Part shown: one piece after another, positions 1 to 9,894 of the stretch | How positions within the stretch are numbered: position 1 is the stretch's first letter | Layout: the number at the start of each line of letters is the position of its first letter | Source: Sulfuricurvum sp. | GTDB lineage: Bacteria > Campylobacterota > Campylobacteria > Campylobacterales > Sulfurimonadaceae | Direction of reading: 5' to 3' | Assembly: GCA_030693335.1 (NCBI GenBank) | Contig: JAUYAU010000004.1 | Coordinates: forward strand, 1-64,000 | Length of the DNA stretch: 64,000 nt | Program-made: the position numbers and the translations under genes | The notes under the pieces: generated by a model | What the model was told of the DNA's origin: nothing | Seen by the model: the letters and a program-made list of their open reading frames with translations, nothing else | The model's database searches: none

Positions 1-53
1 CTCAAAGCTTCTATTTGGTATCGTTGTACCATGGTCAATTGGTTGTAGCTCAT
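1..53 (-). CDS. IS30-family transposase, N-terminal fragment cut by the window edge
   Basis: Reading leftward from an ATG at 53 gives MSYNQLTMVQRYQIEAL and runs off the window. This closely matches the usual start of IS30-family transposases (pattern M-x-Y-x-x-L-T-x-x-x-R-Y-Q-I), the beginning of the helix-turn-helix that binds the element's ends. A ribosome site, AAAGGGA read on the minus strand, lies just upstream at about 57-65. Only 17 residues are visible, so whether the element is intact cannot be judged. The family call rests on this short match and is fairly sure; the element's identity is not known. Confidence 0.65.
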   Translation of the reverse strand, partial: MSYNQLTMVQRYQIEAL

Positions 54-141
54 ATATGTCCCTTTATCTCTGGTCGGATAAAATCGACTCTTTGCTACAC
101 CCTTTTGATCTCCTGTTGCACTTTAAACTTGAATTGGCGCC
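54..141. mobile_element. Probable terminal region of the IS30-family element
   Basis: Between the transposase start and about 141 lies the non-coding end of the element. The stretch at 115-141 (beginning GTTGCACTTTAAACTTGAA) resembles terminal inverted repeats of IS30 relatives as I remember them. The other end and any target duplication lie outside the window, so the boundary is a guess. From about 142 to 324 I see no gene, tRNA or clear terminator, only AT-rich sequence before the DUF218 gene stop. Confidence 0.35.
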
Positions 142-324
142 ATAAAAACGAACTTTCCTTCACTTTTATCAAACGCTAAATCGGCTTAAGAATTCAATCA
201 CTCCCACTTTTTTGACAACAAACATCGCCCATCCAAAAATAAAACCACACATTCGAATTGTTAGAGAACTCATCCGTATAGCTTTATTGATACATTGCAA
301 TTCCTAATTAGCTATAGAGCTGTT

Positions 325-1071
325 TTAGAGATAGCCTTTTAATCTCCCCCACCCAAGGCCCAGATACTCATGAAAAGCAGCTTCGCAACGTCCTAGCCCC
401 TCAGCGCTAGGTAATTGCCAGAGCACGTCGTTTCCTTTTGCCTGAAAGTCTGTGGGAGCAGGAATGACTTCTATCCCCTCTTTACGAAACAGTGCCAATG
501 CACGAACCATATGGGATGCTGAGGTGACGAGAATAAGAGGTTGATTTCCGATGATTTTTTTCGCGGCGATAGCTTCTTCCTGCGTGTCTTGAGGTTTCTC
601 GAGTAAAATAATATCTTTTGGGTTCACTCCAAGAGCAATGGCCATTTGGCTGTTTTTACGGGCATTGGAGACGGGATCTCTTCCGCCATAGCCGCTAAAA
701 ATCATTTTCATATTCTCATGGGTTTTGTAGAGAGAGACACCCTCATTGAGTCGTGCCAATGAAATGAGTCCTATTTCAGAGGAGAGAGGGATATCAGGGT
801 TGCTGACATGTCCGCTCCCAAGTACATGGATGTATTTTGCAGGAGTGTTGGTAAGCTCTGCCTTGGTATAAGCGCTTTCTAGCGGTAAAAGAAGCAGTGC
901 CGAAAAGGGGGAATAGGATAAGAGGCTGATCCATAGTAAGGATGAAATCAAAAATTGTTTGGCACGCCGCTGATTTCCGCGTTGCCAAAAATAAAACCCG
1001 ATTGCGACTAAAAGAAGAAAGATGGGAAAAGGCATCAAAAAAGACGAAATGAATTTTTTGATTAAAAACAT
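325..1071 (-). CDS. DUF218 / ElyC-SanA-YdcF family membrane protein
   Basis: A 248-residue protein with two hydrophobic segments near the N-terminus (about residues 10-28 and 40-62) followed by a DUF218 domain from about residue 78 on (YIHVLGSG, FSGYGG, LVTSASHMVRAL). Members of the ElyC/SanA/YdcF group sit in the inner membrane with the domain in the periplasm; ElyC affects peptidoglycan and enterobacterial common antigen precursors in E. coli, but most relatives have no proven reaction. It starts 2 nt after the rsfS stop codon and is probably the last gene of a nadD-rsfS operon. The family is clear, the exact role is not. Confidence 0.8.
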   Translation of the reverse strand: MFLIKKFISSFLMPFPIFLLLVAIGFYFWQRGNQRRAKQFLISSLLWISLLSYSPFSALLLLPLESAYTKAELTNTPAKYIHVLGSGHVSNPDIPLSSEIGLISLARLNEGVSLYKTHENMKMIFSGYGGRDPVSNARKNSQMAIALGVNPKDIILLEKPQDTQEEAIAAKKIIGNQPLILVTSASHMVRALALFRKEGIEVIPAPTDFQAKGNDVLWQLPSAEGLGRCEAAFHEYLGLGWGRLKGYL

Positions 1072-1073
1072 AC

Positions 1074-1403
1074 TTATGCTTTATTTTTCCGTGCGGCAAT
1101 TTCTCGTAAAAAGCTTTCTAAATCGTAAATACTTCGGTATTGAGGAGTGAGGATATGAACAAGAATATCTCCCAAATCAACAGCAATCCAGTCGCCGCTC
1201 TCATCGATGGCTAAAAATTGTTCTTCCGGTTTCAGATTTTTTTTCAAATGGTCAAGCAACGCAAAAGTATGACGCTCTCCCAATGAGGTTGCAATGACAA
1301 CGTAATCCGCAAAATAATCGGTTCCTTGGAGATCAAACACTTCAATGTTTTCGGCTTTGTTCATGTCTAATACATGAGAGATTTTTTCAATTCTTGGGTT
1401 CAT
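1074..1403 (-). CDS. rsfS: Ribosomal silencing factor RsfS
   Basis: A 109-residue protein of the RsfS/Iojap family, the normal length. The family binds ribosomal protein uL14 and blocks joining of the subunits, lowering translation when nutrients are scarce. Recognisable family segments are the core around YFADYVVIATS (residues 30-40) and the later stretch with WIAVDLGDILVHI. Its start overlaps the end of nadD by 17 nt, the usual nadD-rsfS pairing, which supports both calls and suggests coupled translation. Confidence 0.93.
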   Translation of the reverse strand: MNPRIEKISHVLDMNKAENIEVFDLQGTDYFADYVVIATSLGERHTFALLDHLKKNLKPEEQFLAIDESGDWIAVDLGDILVHILTPQYRSIYDLESFLREIAARKNKA

Positions 1404-1929
1404 AATGTTCCTTGTAGTAAGTAATAATATCGTTTTCGATCGTGTGTTCGAGACCCAATGAGGTAAACTGGTCTCGAAAATGGGTTGAACTTATTGCCTC
1501 ATTGACCTCTAACGTTACCATTCCATTAGGAATAGCAATGTTGTCTCGTGTGGCCACGACAAAAATAACTTTTTGACAAAGTTTTTCATATTCATGCCAT
1601 TGCGGCAGTGATGACAGATTATCGGCTCCGATGATCAGATAGAGCTTTTCATCTGCAGGCACATAATGTTCTACAGTTTCAATCGTAGGGACACTGCGAT
1701 GCGCTTTGACTTCAAAATCGCTGATTTCAATTTTCTTATAAGGCTCAAAAATCTGCTTTAACCATTTGATACGCTGAGTTCCATCGGCACACTCAAACGA
1801 CTTAAACGGATTGCGAAAATTAGGGACAATGATAAGTTTGTCAATGTCCAAAACATCAAGGGCTTTGAGTGCAACATGCACATGACCTGCGTGTGGTGGA
1901 TCAAAACTTCCGCCATAAAGTGCTAGCAA
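1387..1929 (-). CDS. nadD: Nicotinate-nucleotide adenylyltransferase NadD
   Basis: Joins ATP and nicotinate mononucleotide to deamido-NAD in NAD synthesis. The nucleotidyltransferase signature GGSFDPPHAGH lies near residues 5-15 and the ISSTHFR motif near the C-terminus. The open frame extends upstream to 2112, but that would run into gap on the other strand. I place the start at TTG 1929, which has AAGG at a good distance and puts the signature where the family has it; length is then 180 residues. A minus-strand TATAAT lies at 1958-1963. The downstream rsfS overlaps by 17 nt. nadB, another NAD gene, is elsewhere in this window (47524). Confidence 0.9.
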   Translation of the reverse strand: MLALYGGSFDPPHAGHVHVALKALDVLDIDKLIIVPNFRNPFKSFECADGTQRIKWLKQIFEPYKKIEISDFEVKAHRSVPTIETVEHYVPADEKLYLIIGADNLSSLPQWHEYEKLCQKVIFVVATRDNIAIPNGMVTLEVNEAISSTHFRDQFTSLGLEHTIENDIITYYKEHYEPKN

Positions 1930-1957
1930 CGTTTGCCTTAACTGTATTTTAATCGAA

Positions 1958-1963
1958 ATTATA
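1958..1963 (-). promoter_or_regulatory. Probable -10 box for nadD-rsfS
   Basis: ATTATA on the plus strand reads TATAAT on the minus strand, about 29 nt ahead of the chosen nadD start. It is back to back with the gap -10 box at 1976-1981, so the two operons would fire divergently from a shared region of about 85 nt. Confidence 0.5.
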
Positions 1964-1975
1964 ACCGATTTTTGG

Positions 1976-1981
1976 TAAAAT
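1976..1981 (+). promoter_or_regulatory. Probable -10 box for the gap-pgk-tpiA-fabI run
   Basis: TAAAAT preceded by a T-rich stretch, which is how many Campylobacterota housekeeping promoters look. It sits about 34 nt before the gap ATG. No clear -35 element is needed in this group and none was assigned. Confidence 0.45.
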
Positions 1982-2014
1982 CCCCTTATTACCGTAGAAG
2001 AGGGAAATAGTTTA

Positions 2015-3031
2015 ATGGCGCTAAAAATCGCTATCAATGGATTTGGTCGGATAGGCCGTTGTGTAACAAGGCTGGTTGCCTCACGTAATGACATTGAAAT
2101 CGTAGCCATCAATGATATGGCATCGATTGAGATGATGCTGTATTTATTGCAAAATGATTCGGTTCACGGCCAGTTTGATGAGGAAGTCTCGATTGTTGAT
2201 GCCAATCACTTAAAGATAGGATCAAAAACAATTTCCATTTTTTCACAAAAAGACCCTAAAGATTTGAATTTTGGAGCTTGCGGTGCGGATGTGGTGTTTG
2301 AGTGCAGCGGTTTATTTCTGAGTGCAGACTCTACGCGGCACCATCTTGAAAAAGGGGTGAAAAAAGTCATTATTTCGGCTCCTAAACAAGACGAAACAAC
2401 CCCAACCTTTGTCTTGGGTGTGAATCATCATCTGTATGCCGGAGAAGCAATCATCTCCAATGCATCGTGTACGACCAACTGTTTGGGACCCATCGCCAAA
2501 ATTATCGATGAAGCCTACGGGATAGAAAAAGGGTTGATGACCACGATTCATGCTTATACTAACGGTCAGGCGATTATCGATTCGGCGCACGGTACGGACA
2601 TGCGCCGTTCACGTGCGGCGGCTGAAAACATGATTCCGACCACCACGGGCGCGGCAAAAGCCATTTCGCTTGTTTTACCCTCATTGGAAGGGAAGCTGCA
2701 CGGCCAGAGTGTCCGTGTCCCGACACCGGATGTATCGATGGTGGATTTGAACGTATTGGTGTCAAAAAATGTTACCAAAGAAGAGATCGTTGCGCGTTTC
2801 AAACAACATGCGATAGGCGATATGAGCGGGATATTGGAAGTGGATGAGCGCTATCGGGTATCCCAAGATTTTGTAGGATCCAGTTACAGTGCTATCATTG
2901 CTGCTGATTTGGTACAGGTTATTGATGGTAATTTGGTTAAAATCATGGCATGGTATGACAACGAATGGGGTTACTCAAATCGCCTGATCGAAATGGCACT
3001 TTTTATTACGAATTATGAGGAGCAAAAATGA
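2015..3031 (+). CDS. gap: Glyceraldehyde-3-phosphate dehydrogenase, type I
   Basis: A 338-residue enzyme converting glyceraldehyde 3-phosphate and 1,3-bisphosphoglycerate; in an autotroph it mainly works in the gluconeogenic direction. The NAD(P)-binding start INGFGRIGR is at residues 7-15, the catalytic Cys152 is in ASCTTNC and the assisting His179 in TTIHAYT. The C-terminal [11 protein letters not shown] signature is also present. The stop codon overlaps the pgk start by 4 nt, and tpiA follows, so three consecutive triose-phosphate enzymes are made from one run of genes. A probable -10 box lies at 1976. Confidence 0.97.
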   Translation: MALKIAINGFGRIGRCVTRLVASRNDIEIVAINDMASIEMMLYLLQNDSVHGQFDEEVSIVDANHLKIGSKTISIFSQKDPKDLNFGACGADVVFECSGLFLSADSTRHHLEKGVKKVIISAPKQDETTPTFVLGVNHHLYAGEAIISNASCTTNCLGPIAKIIDEAYGIEKGLMTTIHAYTNGQAIIDSAHGTDMRRSRAAAENMIPTTTGAAKAISLVLPSLEGKLHGQSVRVPTPDVSMVDLNVLVSKNVTKEEIVARFKQHAIGDMSGILEVDERYRVSQDFVGSSYSAIIAADLVQVIDGNLVKIMAWYDNEWGYSNRLIEMALFITNYEEQK

Positions 3032-4221
3032 AACTACTAAGCATTAAAGAGTGTGATCTACACAATAAAAAAGTATTTATTCGATGCGATTTTAACGTTC
3101 CTATGGATGAATTTGGCAATATAACTGATGATCGCCGTATTCGTTCGGCACTTTCGAGTATCAAATACTGTCTCGATCAAGAGTGTGCAATTATTTTAGG
3201 ATCCCATTTTGGCCGTCCAAAAGCAGGGGTATTTAGCGAAGAAGATTCACTTTCTCCTGTAGTACTTCGTCTTCAACAGTTGTTAAAAATGGATGTTAAA
3301 CTGGCAAAAGACGTTATCGGAGAAGATGCCAAGAAAATGGCGCAAGAGCTCAAATCAGGGGAAATATTGGTTCTTGAGAATTTGCGTTTTGAAAAGGGTG
3401 AAACGAAGAATGACCCTGAGTTTAGTGCTGCCCTGGCTGCGCTTGCTGAAATTTACATCAATGATGCATTTGGGGTTAGCCACCGTGCACACGCATCCGT
3501 TGAAGGGATTACACAGCATTTTGATCGTGAGCATAAAGCAGCGGGTTTTTTACTGCTCAAAGAGATCGAGTTTTTCGATACGCTTTTGGAAAATCCGGCA
3601 CGACCGTTTGCAGCGATTGTCGGAGGAAGCAAAGTGTCGGGCAAGCTTGAAGCATTAGTTAACCTTTTACCTCGTGTCGATAAAATCTTGATCGGTGGTG
3701 GTATGGCATTTACCTTTCTCAAAGCGATGGGATACGATGTCGGAAAATCGCTGGTAGAAGATGATCTGATTGAGGAAGCGGCCAATATTATGCAAGAGGC
3801 CAAGCGCTTGGGGGTCAAGTTTTATTTGCCGGTAGATGTGGTAACAGCGGATGCCTTTAGTGCGGATGCAAACAGTCACACGGTAAGCGCACAAGAGATT
3901 CCTGCAGATTGGATGGGATTGGATATTGGTCTTGCTAGCGTTGAGCTGTACCGAGAGGTACTTGAGGACGTCAAAACCATTTTATGGAATGGCCCGATGG
4001 GTGTTTATGAAATGGAGCGTTTTGCCAAAGGTTCGAATAAAATAGCCCATTTTCTTGCCGATTCTCATGCGACCACCGTTGTGGGTGGTGGGGATACGGC
4101 AGATTTGGTTCAGCGTATCGGACTTGATGAAGAGATGACGTTTATTTCCACCGGCGGCGGAGCTTCTCTGGAACTGTTAGAAGGCAAAGTCCTTCCCGGC
4201 GTTAAACCTTTGTATAAATAA
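3028..4221 (+). CDS. pgk: Phosphoglycerate kinase
   Basis: A 397-residue cytosolic kinase moving phosphate between 1,3-bisphosphoglycerate and ADP. The N-terminal substrate-binding motif IRCDFNVP (residues 18-25) and the basic HFGRPK segment are present, as are the C-terminal nucleotide-binding motifs NGPMGVYE and the glycine-rich GGGDTADL and STGGGASLE. Length is normal. Its ATG overlaps the last codons of gap by 4 nt and tpiA starts 9 nt after its stop, so the three enzymes are probably translated together. Confidence 0.97.
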   Translation: MKLLSIKECDLHNKKVFIRCDFNVPMDEFGNITDDRRIRSALSSIKYCLDQECAIILGSHFGRPKAGVFSEEDSLSPVVLRLQQLLKMDVKLAKDVIGEDAKKMAQELKSGEILVLENLRFEKGETKNDPEFSAALAALAEIYINDAFGVSHRAHASVEGITQHFDREHKAAGFLLLKEIEFFDTLLENPARPFAAIVGGSKVSGKLEALVNLLPRVDKILIGGGMAFTFLKAMGYDVGKSLVEDDLIEEAANIMQEAKRLGVKFYLPVDVVTADAFSADANSHTVSAQEIPADWMGLDIGLASVELYREVLEDVKTILWNGPMGVYEMERFAKGSNKIAHFLADSHATTVVGGGDTADLVQRIGLDEEMTFISTGGGASLELLEGKVLPGVKPLYK

Positions 4222-4230
4222 GGAGAAACC

Positions 4231-4941
4231 ATGATTTTATGTGCCAATTTTAAAGCCAATAAAACGCGTCAAGAAACACAAGCGTATATGGCAGTCGTAG
4301 AATCATTTGTCTCTGCAAATGAGATCGATGAAGCAGTGATCGTGTTTCCCCCTTTTACGGCATTGGAACATATTTCACGCAACGTTCTTATTGGAGTACA
4401 AAATGCGTATCCTGCACAAAATGGTGCCTATACGGGAGAAATCACTTTAGAACAGCTTGAAGAATTTGGGATTAAAACCATTTTGATCGGGCACAGCGAA
4501 CGCCGTCATGTTCTGGGTGAAATGCAAGAGCAGATTGCCGCAAAATTTCGTTTTTTTGCGGAAAAAGGATTTGCGATTATCTATTGTGTGGGCGAACCTA
4601 TCGAGATTAGAGAGCAGGGTAATGAAGCGTTGATGCATTATATCGATGCCCAATTTGAAGGAATTGATGTTAACTATGCCGATTTAATCGTTGCGTATGA
4701 GCCGGTGTGGGCGATTGGAACAGGACTGACACCGACAACGGATCAGATTGTTGACATGCATACGGCATTGCGCTCTAAGACTCACGCACCGCTTCTGTAT
4801 GGCGGAAGTGTAAAAGTGGACAATGCACGCAGTATTATGGAGCTTCAAAATGTGGATGGTGTATTAGTGGGTTCAGCATCACTGAGCGCTAATGACTTTT
4901 GTGAAATGATCGCTCTTGCGGCAGAATTAAAACAACAATAA
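4231..4941 (+). CDS. tpiA: Triosephosphate isomerase
   Basis: Interconverts dihydroxyacetone phosphate and glyceraldehyde 3-phosphate. At 236 residues it is slightly shorter than the 250 typical of other bacteria, which is usual in Campylobacterota. The catalytic His88 is in IGHSERR, the catalytic Glu157 in AYEPVWAIGTG, and the phosphate-gripping loop GGSVK near the C-terminus is intact. Residues Asn6 and Lys8 (CANFKAN) fill the N-terminal active-site positions. A strong AAGGAG site precedes the ATG. It follows pgk by 9 nt and precedes fabI by 11 nt. Confidence 0.95.
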   Translation: MILCANFKANKTRQETQAYMAVVESFVSANEIDEAVIVFPPFTALEHISRNVLIGVQNAYPAQNGAYTGEITLEQLEEFGIKTILIGHSERRHVLGEMQEQIAAKFRFFAEKGFAIIYCVGEPIEIREQGNEALMHYIDAQFEGIDVNYADLIVAYEPVWAIGTGLTPTTDQIVDMHTALRSKTHAPLLYGGSVKVDNARSIMELQNVDGVLVGSASLSANDFCEMIALAAELKQQ

Positions 4942-4952
4942 AGGTATTATGA

Positions 4953-5777
<825 letters not shown>

Positions 5778-5783
5778 ATTCTC

Positions 5784-6188
5784 TTATTTCCCAATAACGG
5801 GCAGAGCATTTAGCGTATCAATGTGCGAGGCCTCTTTAGGCTTTCCTTCTTTTATCTTCGCCTCATTCTCATGATACACTTTCCATTTATCGGCAAAACT
5901 TTGCAATGTAAACGGCTTTTCATCTTCAGTCTTTGAAGCCGTAGAAGCTACCATTACGCTTTTAGTCGCATCATCCTTGGCTTGTGTTGTTTTAGGCGTT
6001 GTGAGCGGTGTCCACTCCTCTTTGAACCATGCATCCAACGAACGCTGCATCGCTCCCCCCTCAGAAGCAGCGGCTGTATTTGGAGAAACAGCTTGCAATG
6101 ATGGATTCTGTGATGGGGGAACGGTTGCATTGGTAGCACAACCTGAAAGTATGGAAGCAGCAATAATAATAGATAATGAGAGACGCAT
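5784..6188 (-). CDS. Small predicted lipoprotein of unknown function
   Basis: A 134-residue protein with a lipoprotein signal: a hydrophobic stretch after MRLS and a lipobox LSGC ending at Cys17. The mature part is rich in Ala, Thr, Ser and Lys, looks poorly structured up to about residue 90, and ends with a more ordered stretch (SFADKWKVYHENEAK). I recognise no domain. It is transcribed toward fabI, with only 6 nt between their stops, and away from the porin genes. Likely attached to the inner or outer membrane; no function is proposed. Confidence 0.65.
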   Translation of the reverse strand: MRLSLSIIIAASILSGCATNATVPPSQNPSLQAVSPNTAAASEGGAMQRSLDAWFKEEWTPLTTPKTTQAKDDATKSVMVASTASKTEDEKPFTLQSFADKWKVYHENEAKIKEGKPKEASHIDTLNALPVIGK

Positions 6189-6446
6189 AAAAAAGGATCC
6201 TTTTTTCTAAAGAGTTAAGACTAATATGAACTATATCATAGATAAGTCAAAATTTCATATAATAGTTAATTAGAAGATTATCACATAAATATCAAATTAC
6301 GTAATATAGGGGATTCCTGAAAAGAATGATAAGTAAAAGATAATAGTATTATTACAGCATTCTTTAAGAATTGGAGCGTTACAATGGTTTTCGACGAAAC
6401 AAAATCAGGGTTAAATCCCAAGTCAAGCTTAGTTTAAGGAGAATAA

Positions 6447-7733
6447 ATGAAATTAGTTAAAATGAGTCTTGCAACAGCTGTGTTGCTAGGTGCGAGCGCA
6501 TTCGCGATCGACAATGTAAAAGTAAACGGTGACGCAAAACTTTACTATACAACAGATGATAAAGGGACTGCAAATCTTTTTGAAAGTGGCGCTCTTGGTG
6601 AAGGTGGACCTCGTGTTGATTCAGGTGGAGCCGCTGCTGATACAGCACTTCGTTTAGGTGTAACTGGTGATTTACTCAAAGGTGTTTCTTTCGGTGTAAC
6701 AGGTTACGCTGTTAGTGCATTGGGGCTAGAAAAGAATCTTGTTGGAAACACATGGACGGGTGCACATGGACGTTCTAGTGGTACTGCCGTAGATGATCGA
6801 GCATGGATCGGTGAAGCATGGTTGGCAACAACGGTAGGTAAAACAACGGCAAAAGTGGGTCGTATGGAGCTCGATACCCCATTGGTTTATTCTGAAAAAT
6901 GGTCCATTGTTCCTAATACATTTGGAGCTGGTGTGTTGATCAACCAAGATCTTCCGGATACCACATTGGTTGCAGCATGGGTTGGTCAAGGAAACGGCCT
7001 TAATGTCGCTGGAGCTAATAGTTTAGGCGGTATTGATAACAATTCATCAGGCGTTGGTATTGATGGGTATATGGGTGCAGGTGCAAGCTTTGGTACATTC
7101 ATAAATTCTGGTGCTTATGCTGCAGGGGCTATCAATAACTCATTTAAACCACTCGTTGCGCAAGCATGGTATTATAATGTATCATCAATTGCAGATGCTT
7201 TCTGGTTGCAAGCAGATTGGGATTGCCAATTGGTTAAAGGTGTAAAAGTTGGTGCGCAATATTCTAAGATGGATACAAAAGGCCTTCTAGCAACACACGA
7301 TGATTCATCTGCGTATGCATTCAAACTTGGTTATGAAGGAATTGAAAACCTAAAAGTTTCTGCTGCTTATTCAAAAGCAGATGAGAAAGGGACATTGAAA
7401 ATTGCAAACGTTGCAACCAATAACCTAGAAACTGCTGAGTCGAAATTGTATACAGAAACTTTCTGGAATCGTGGATGGGTAGGCCGAGCAGATGCACAAT
7501 CATGGAATGTAAAAGCAAGTTACGATGTAAAAGACGTTGCTAAGTTCTGTGCATCGTATACCAATATTGATGTTGATAAGACTAATAATGAATTAGATGA
7601 AATCGCACTTTCGGCTTCTAAATCATTCGGACCGTTAGATGGAAGACTTGCGTATATCAGTACTTCTTCTACTGAACGTAATAGTGGAAGACATTACAAT
7701 ACACTACAAGCATACCTAACTCTTAACTTCTAA
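6447..7733 (+). CDS. Major outer-membrane porin, epsilonproteobacterial type (paralog 1)
   Basis: A 428-residue porin with a cleavable signal peptide (MKLVKMSLATAVLLGASAFA, then IDNVKVNG) and a C-terminus ending in an aromatic residue (LTLNF), the outer-membrane insertion signal. Alternating short amphipathic strands fit a beta barrel that lets small solutes through the outer membrane. Its neighbour at 7976 shares the signal peptide, the strand containing VGRMELDTP / LGRQKLDTP, and the ending. A strong TAAGGAG precedes the ATG. The 258 nt upstream hold a possible TATAAT at 6258-6263 and a possible 17-codon leader frame at 6384-6437. Confidence 0.88.
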   Translation: MKLVKMSLATAVLLGASAFAIDNVKVNGDAKLYYTTDDKGTANLFESGALGEGGPRVDSGGAAADTALRLGVTGDLLKGVSFGVTGYAVSALGLEKNLVGNTWTGAHGRSSGTAVDDRAWIGEAWLATTVGKTTAKVGRMELDTPLVYSEKWSIVPNTFGAGVLINQDLPDTTLVAAWVGQGNGLNVAGANSLGGIDNNSSGVGIDGYMGAGASFGTFINSGAYAAGAINNSFKPLVAQAWYYNVSSIADAFWLQADWDCQLVKGVKVGAQYSKMDTKGLLATHDDSSAYAFKLGYEGIENLKVSAAYSKADEKGTLKIANVATNNLETAESKLYTETFWNRGWVGRADAQSWNVKASYDVKDVAKFCASYTNIDVDKTNNELDEIALSASKSFGPLDGRLAYISTSSTERNSGRHYNTLQAYLTLNF

Positions 7734-7754
7734 GAGTTTCTCCTCTTTTCTCGT

Positions 7755-7800
7755 CATTCCATGTTACGGCATGGAATGGCTCTTACTTCCTCCTTTTTTT
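7755..7800 (+). terminator. Hairpin and T-run after porin 1
   Basis: A perfect 9-bp stem, CATTCCATG (7755-7763) and CATGGAATG (7770-7778) with a 6-nt loop, starts 22 nt after the stop. The T-run comes 14 nt later (7793-7800), so this may act as an attenuating or mRNA-stabilising hairpin rather than a strict intrinsic terminator. Confidence 0.5.
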
Positions 7801-7975
7801 GTAATGAATTACTTTGATTTTTTTCTACACATATTCTCTCGTATGCTTATTTTTTCTCTATAAATTAATAAAGGCATTAAACTGATTAAAAAATAGGCAG
7901 TTATGTGCATTCATTATCTTTTTGGAGTGATAAACTTATTCCAGACATTAAGTCAATAGAGCTTGAGGAGATAAA

Positions 7976-9196
7976 ATGAAATTAGTTAAAATGAGTATAG
8001 CGGCGATGTTGGTTTTACAAGCATCATCTTTTGCTATCGAAAATGTTGAGTTTTCAGGTGCTGGTAAATTTTTCTATGCAACAGTAGATGGTGATGGTAC
8101 CAGTCATTGGTTTGATAAAGAGAGTGCTTATTCACAATTTGGTCTTGATTTGGCTGTAAGTGCTGATTTGGGAGCAGGGTTTAAAGGAAATGCGTCATTA
8201 ACAGGATTAGCGACAGCGGGAATGAAGGGTGATGTTGCAGATTCGCCTTGGGCAACTTTAACGACAGGAAACCAGTTGTGGTTAAGTGAATTATCCATTG
8301 CAAAAAATGTTACCGAAAAGACATCAGTGAAATTAGGACGACAAAAACTTGATACACCGTTTATTTTCACTGAAGTATGGAATCTTGGGGTAAATACTTT
8401 TGATGCTGTTTTGATTGAAAACACAGATATCAGCGATACAACATTGGTTGGTGCGTATATAGACAGAGGAAATGGATTAGACGGATTTGATTCTGTTAAT
8501 AATGCAATTCGTCCATCAGGAAAACTAAAAGATCCATTTGAAAAATTCATGAATAACAATGGTGCTTATACGGTAGGTGCGATTAACAAATCATTACCAG
8601 ACACACAATTACAAGCGTGGTATTATCACATTGATGATACGGCAAAAGCGTATTGGCTAGAAATGGATTCAGAATACAAGGGGGTGATATTTGGATTACA
8701 AGCTGCAGGGCTTGATATGGATGAAGCAGTGGATTCTTCCAAAACTTCTCGTGGATATGCTGCAAAGATTGGATATGTCGGTGTAGATCATCTAACACTA
8801 ACTGCTGCTGTATCACAAACGTCAAAAGATGGTTCAGCTGATTATCGATTAGCGAATTTGGCCACATCAAATGGTACTGGCAATTTCGGTGAACAAACTA
8901 AGCTTTATACTGAAGCATGGTGGAACTTTGGTTTTGTCGGTAAGCCTGGAACGACTGCCTACAATGCCACTATGCTTTATACAATTCCTGATGTGGTTGA
9001 TTTTGGATTGTTTTATACCGCCAGTGATCAAACAACTAAGGATGGTGATGATGACATGAATGAAATCACGGGAACTGTGGCTGAACATTTTGGTCCATTG
9101 GATGCGAGTGTGGCTTATATCTATGCAAAAAATAGAGCATTTAACGAAAATCAGTGGTACAGTACGGTTCAAGTTTATTTGACTTACCACTTTTAG
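7976..9196 (+). CDS. Outer-membrane porin, epsilonproteobacterial type (paralog 2)
   Basis: A 406-residue paralog of the preceding porin, with signal peptide MKLVKMSIAAMLVLQASSFA and mature start IENVEFSG, and a C-terminus ending in LTYHF, the expected outer-membrane signal with terminal Phe. Shared segments include KLGRQKLDTPFIFTEVWN and the WYYHIDDTAKAYWLEMD type strand seen in paralog 1 as WYYNVSSIADAFWLQAD. A GAGGAG site precedes the ATG. The 242 nt between the porins contain the hairpin at 7755 and AT-rich sequence. The pair probably arose by tandem duplication and may be used under different conditions. Confidence 0.87.
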   Translation: MKLVKMSIAAMLVLQASSFAIENVEFSGAGKFFYATVDGDGTSHWFDKESAYSQFGLDLAVSADLGAGFKGNASLTGLATAGMKGDVADSPWATLTTGNQLWLSELSIAKNVTEKTSVKLGRQKLDTPFIFTEVWNLGVNTFDAVLIENTDISDTTLVGAYIDRGNGLDGFDSVNNAIRPSGKLKDPFEKFMNNNGAYTVGAINKSLPDTQLQAWYYHIDDTAKAYWLEMDSEYKGVIFGLQAAGLDMDEAVDSSKTSRGYAAKIGYVGVDHLTLTAAVSQTSKDGSADYRLANLATSNGTGNFGEQTKLYTEAWWNFGFVGKPGTTAYNATMLYTIPDVVDFGLFYTASDQTTKDGDDDMNEITGTVAEHFGPLDASVAYIYAKNRAFNENQWYSTVQVYLTYHF

Positions 9197-9335
9197 TCCT
9201 TTGCTAAGGCTTGTACCTGTTTTTGTTTCGTCGCTCTTACTTGTATAAGACTTAAAATTGCTCTTTCTTTGGCAGGGGAGAGAAGTTTAGAACAATTGCC
9301 AAAATTTACATCAATTTAGATTTTAGGAGAGTAAC

Positions 9336-9590
9336 ATGGGTAAAATAGGATTAACAATCATTTTGGTTGCAATGGGTTTATATGCATCTGTACCAAATGG
9401 ACATAAGAACGAGAGTCATCATGTGGAAAAGCATGACAGTCATCAGGTGATGAAAGAAAAACAAAAAAAGTTGCAACTTAAACATGAGCGAACAAAGCGT
9501 CCGGTTCATAAAAAACATGCTAAGAAAGTGCATGATGATCATACTGAAAAAATGGTTGAGATTCATGGTGAAAGTCCCAACGGCCATTGA
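9336..9590 (+). CDS. Tiny exported histidine- and lysine-rich protein (paralog A)
   Basis: An 84-residue protein with a signal peptide (MGKIGLTIILVAMGLYAS) and a highly basic mature part with about 15 histidines (for example KNESHHVEKHDSHQ, HVKK-type runs, DDHTEK). The charge and histidines could bind metal or nucleic acid or polyanions, but this is only a suggestion. It is paralogous to the gene at 9895: both have the same start, and both share ERTKRPV-x-K-x-HA-x-KV. AGGAG lies before the ATG. No known domain is recognised. A small CCCTC/GAGGG hairpin follows at 9604-9617. Confidence 0.7.
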   Translation: MGKIGLTIILVAMGLYASVPNGHKNESHHVEKHDSHQVMKEKQKKLQLKHERTKRPVHKKHAKKVHDDHTEKMVEIHGESPNGH

Positions 9591-9603
9591 AATTAATTAA
9601 GTT

Positions 9604-9617
9604 CCCTCATTCGAGGG
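9604..9617 (+). terminator. Short hairpin after the first small exported gene
   Basis: CCCTC, loop ATTC, GAGGG, 14 nt after the stop. There is no T-run directly behind it. A matching hairpin (CCCT, CAT, AGGG at 10139-10149) lies in the same place after paralog B, so the duplication included the 3' flank. The rest of 9618-9894 is AT-rich and I see no gene in it. Confidence 0.35.
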
Positions 9618-9894
9618 GATAGCCTGCCTACATTCTTCCTCCCGCAATTACATCTATTATAAATCACATATAAGACACAGATTAAGCTATAAATATGCCA
9701 ATATTCCCATTTTATCGAATATTTTAGGATAGATTCGTCTCTTATTTTTTATTTTCTGAAATTTTCATACCATAATTTTACGTATTTGCATCTATTTTTA
9801 TGATTAACTTTTAATCATTTTTACTTTTTGTTTACTTTTTTTCTTTAAACTGTTAAAATAAATTTTGAAAAACTGGTTACCAAGGAGTAATATT

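Noticed and set aside
1930-2112. Longer nadD starting upstream of the signature motif
   Set aside because: The extra 61 residues would overlap gap by about 100 nt and have nothing in common with NadD; the TTG at 1929 has a ribosome site and fits the family length.
9618-9894. Possible small gene in the gap between the two tiny exported genes
   Set aside because: No frame with a ribosome site; sequence is AT-rich and of promoter character.
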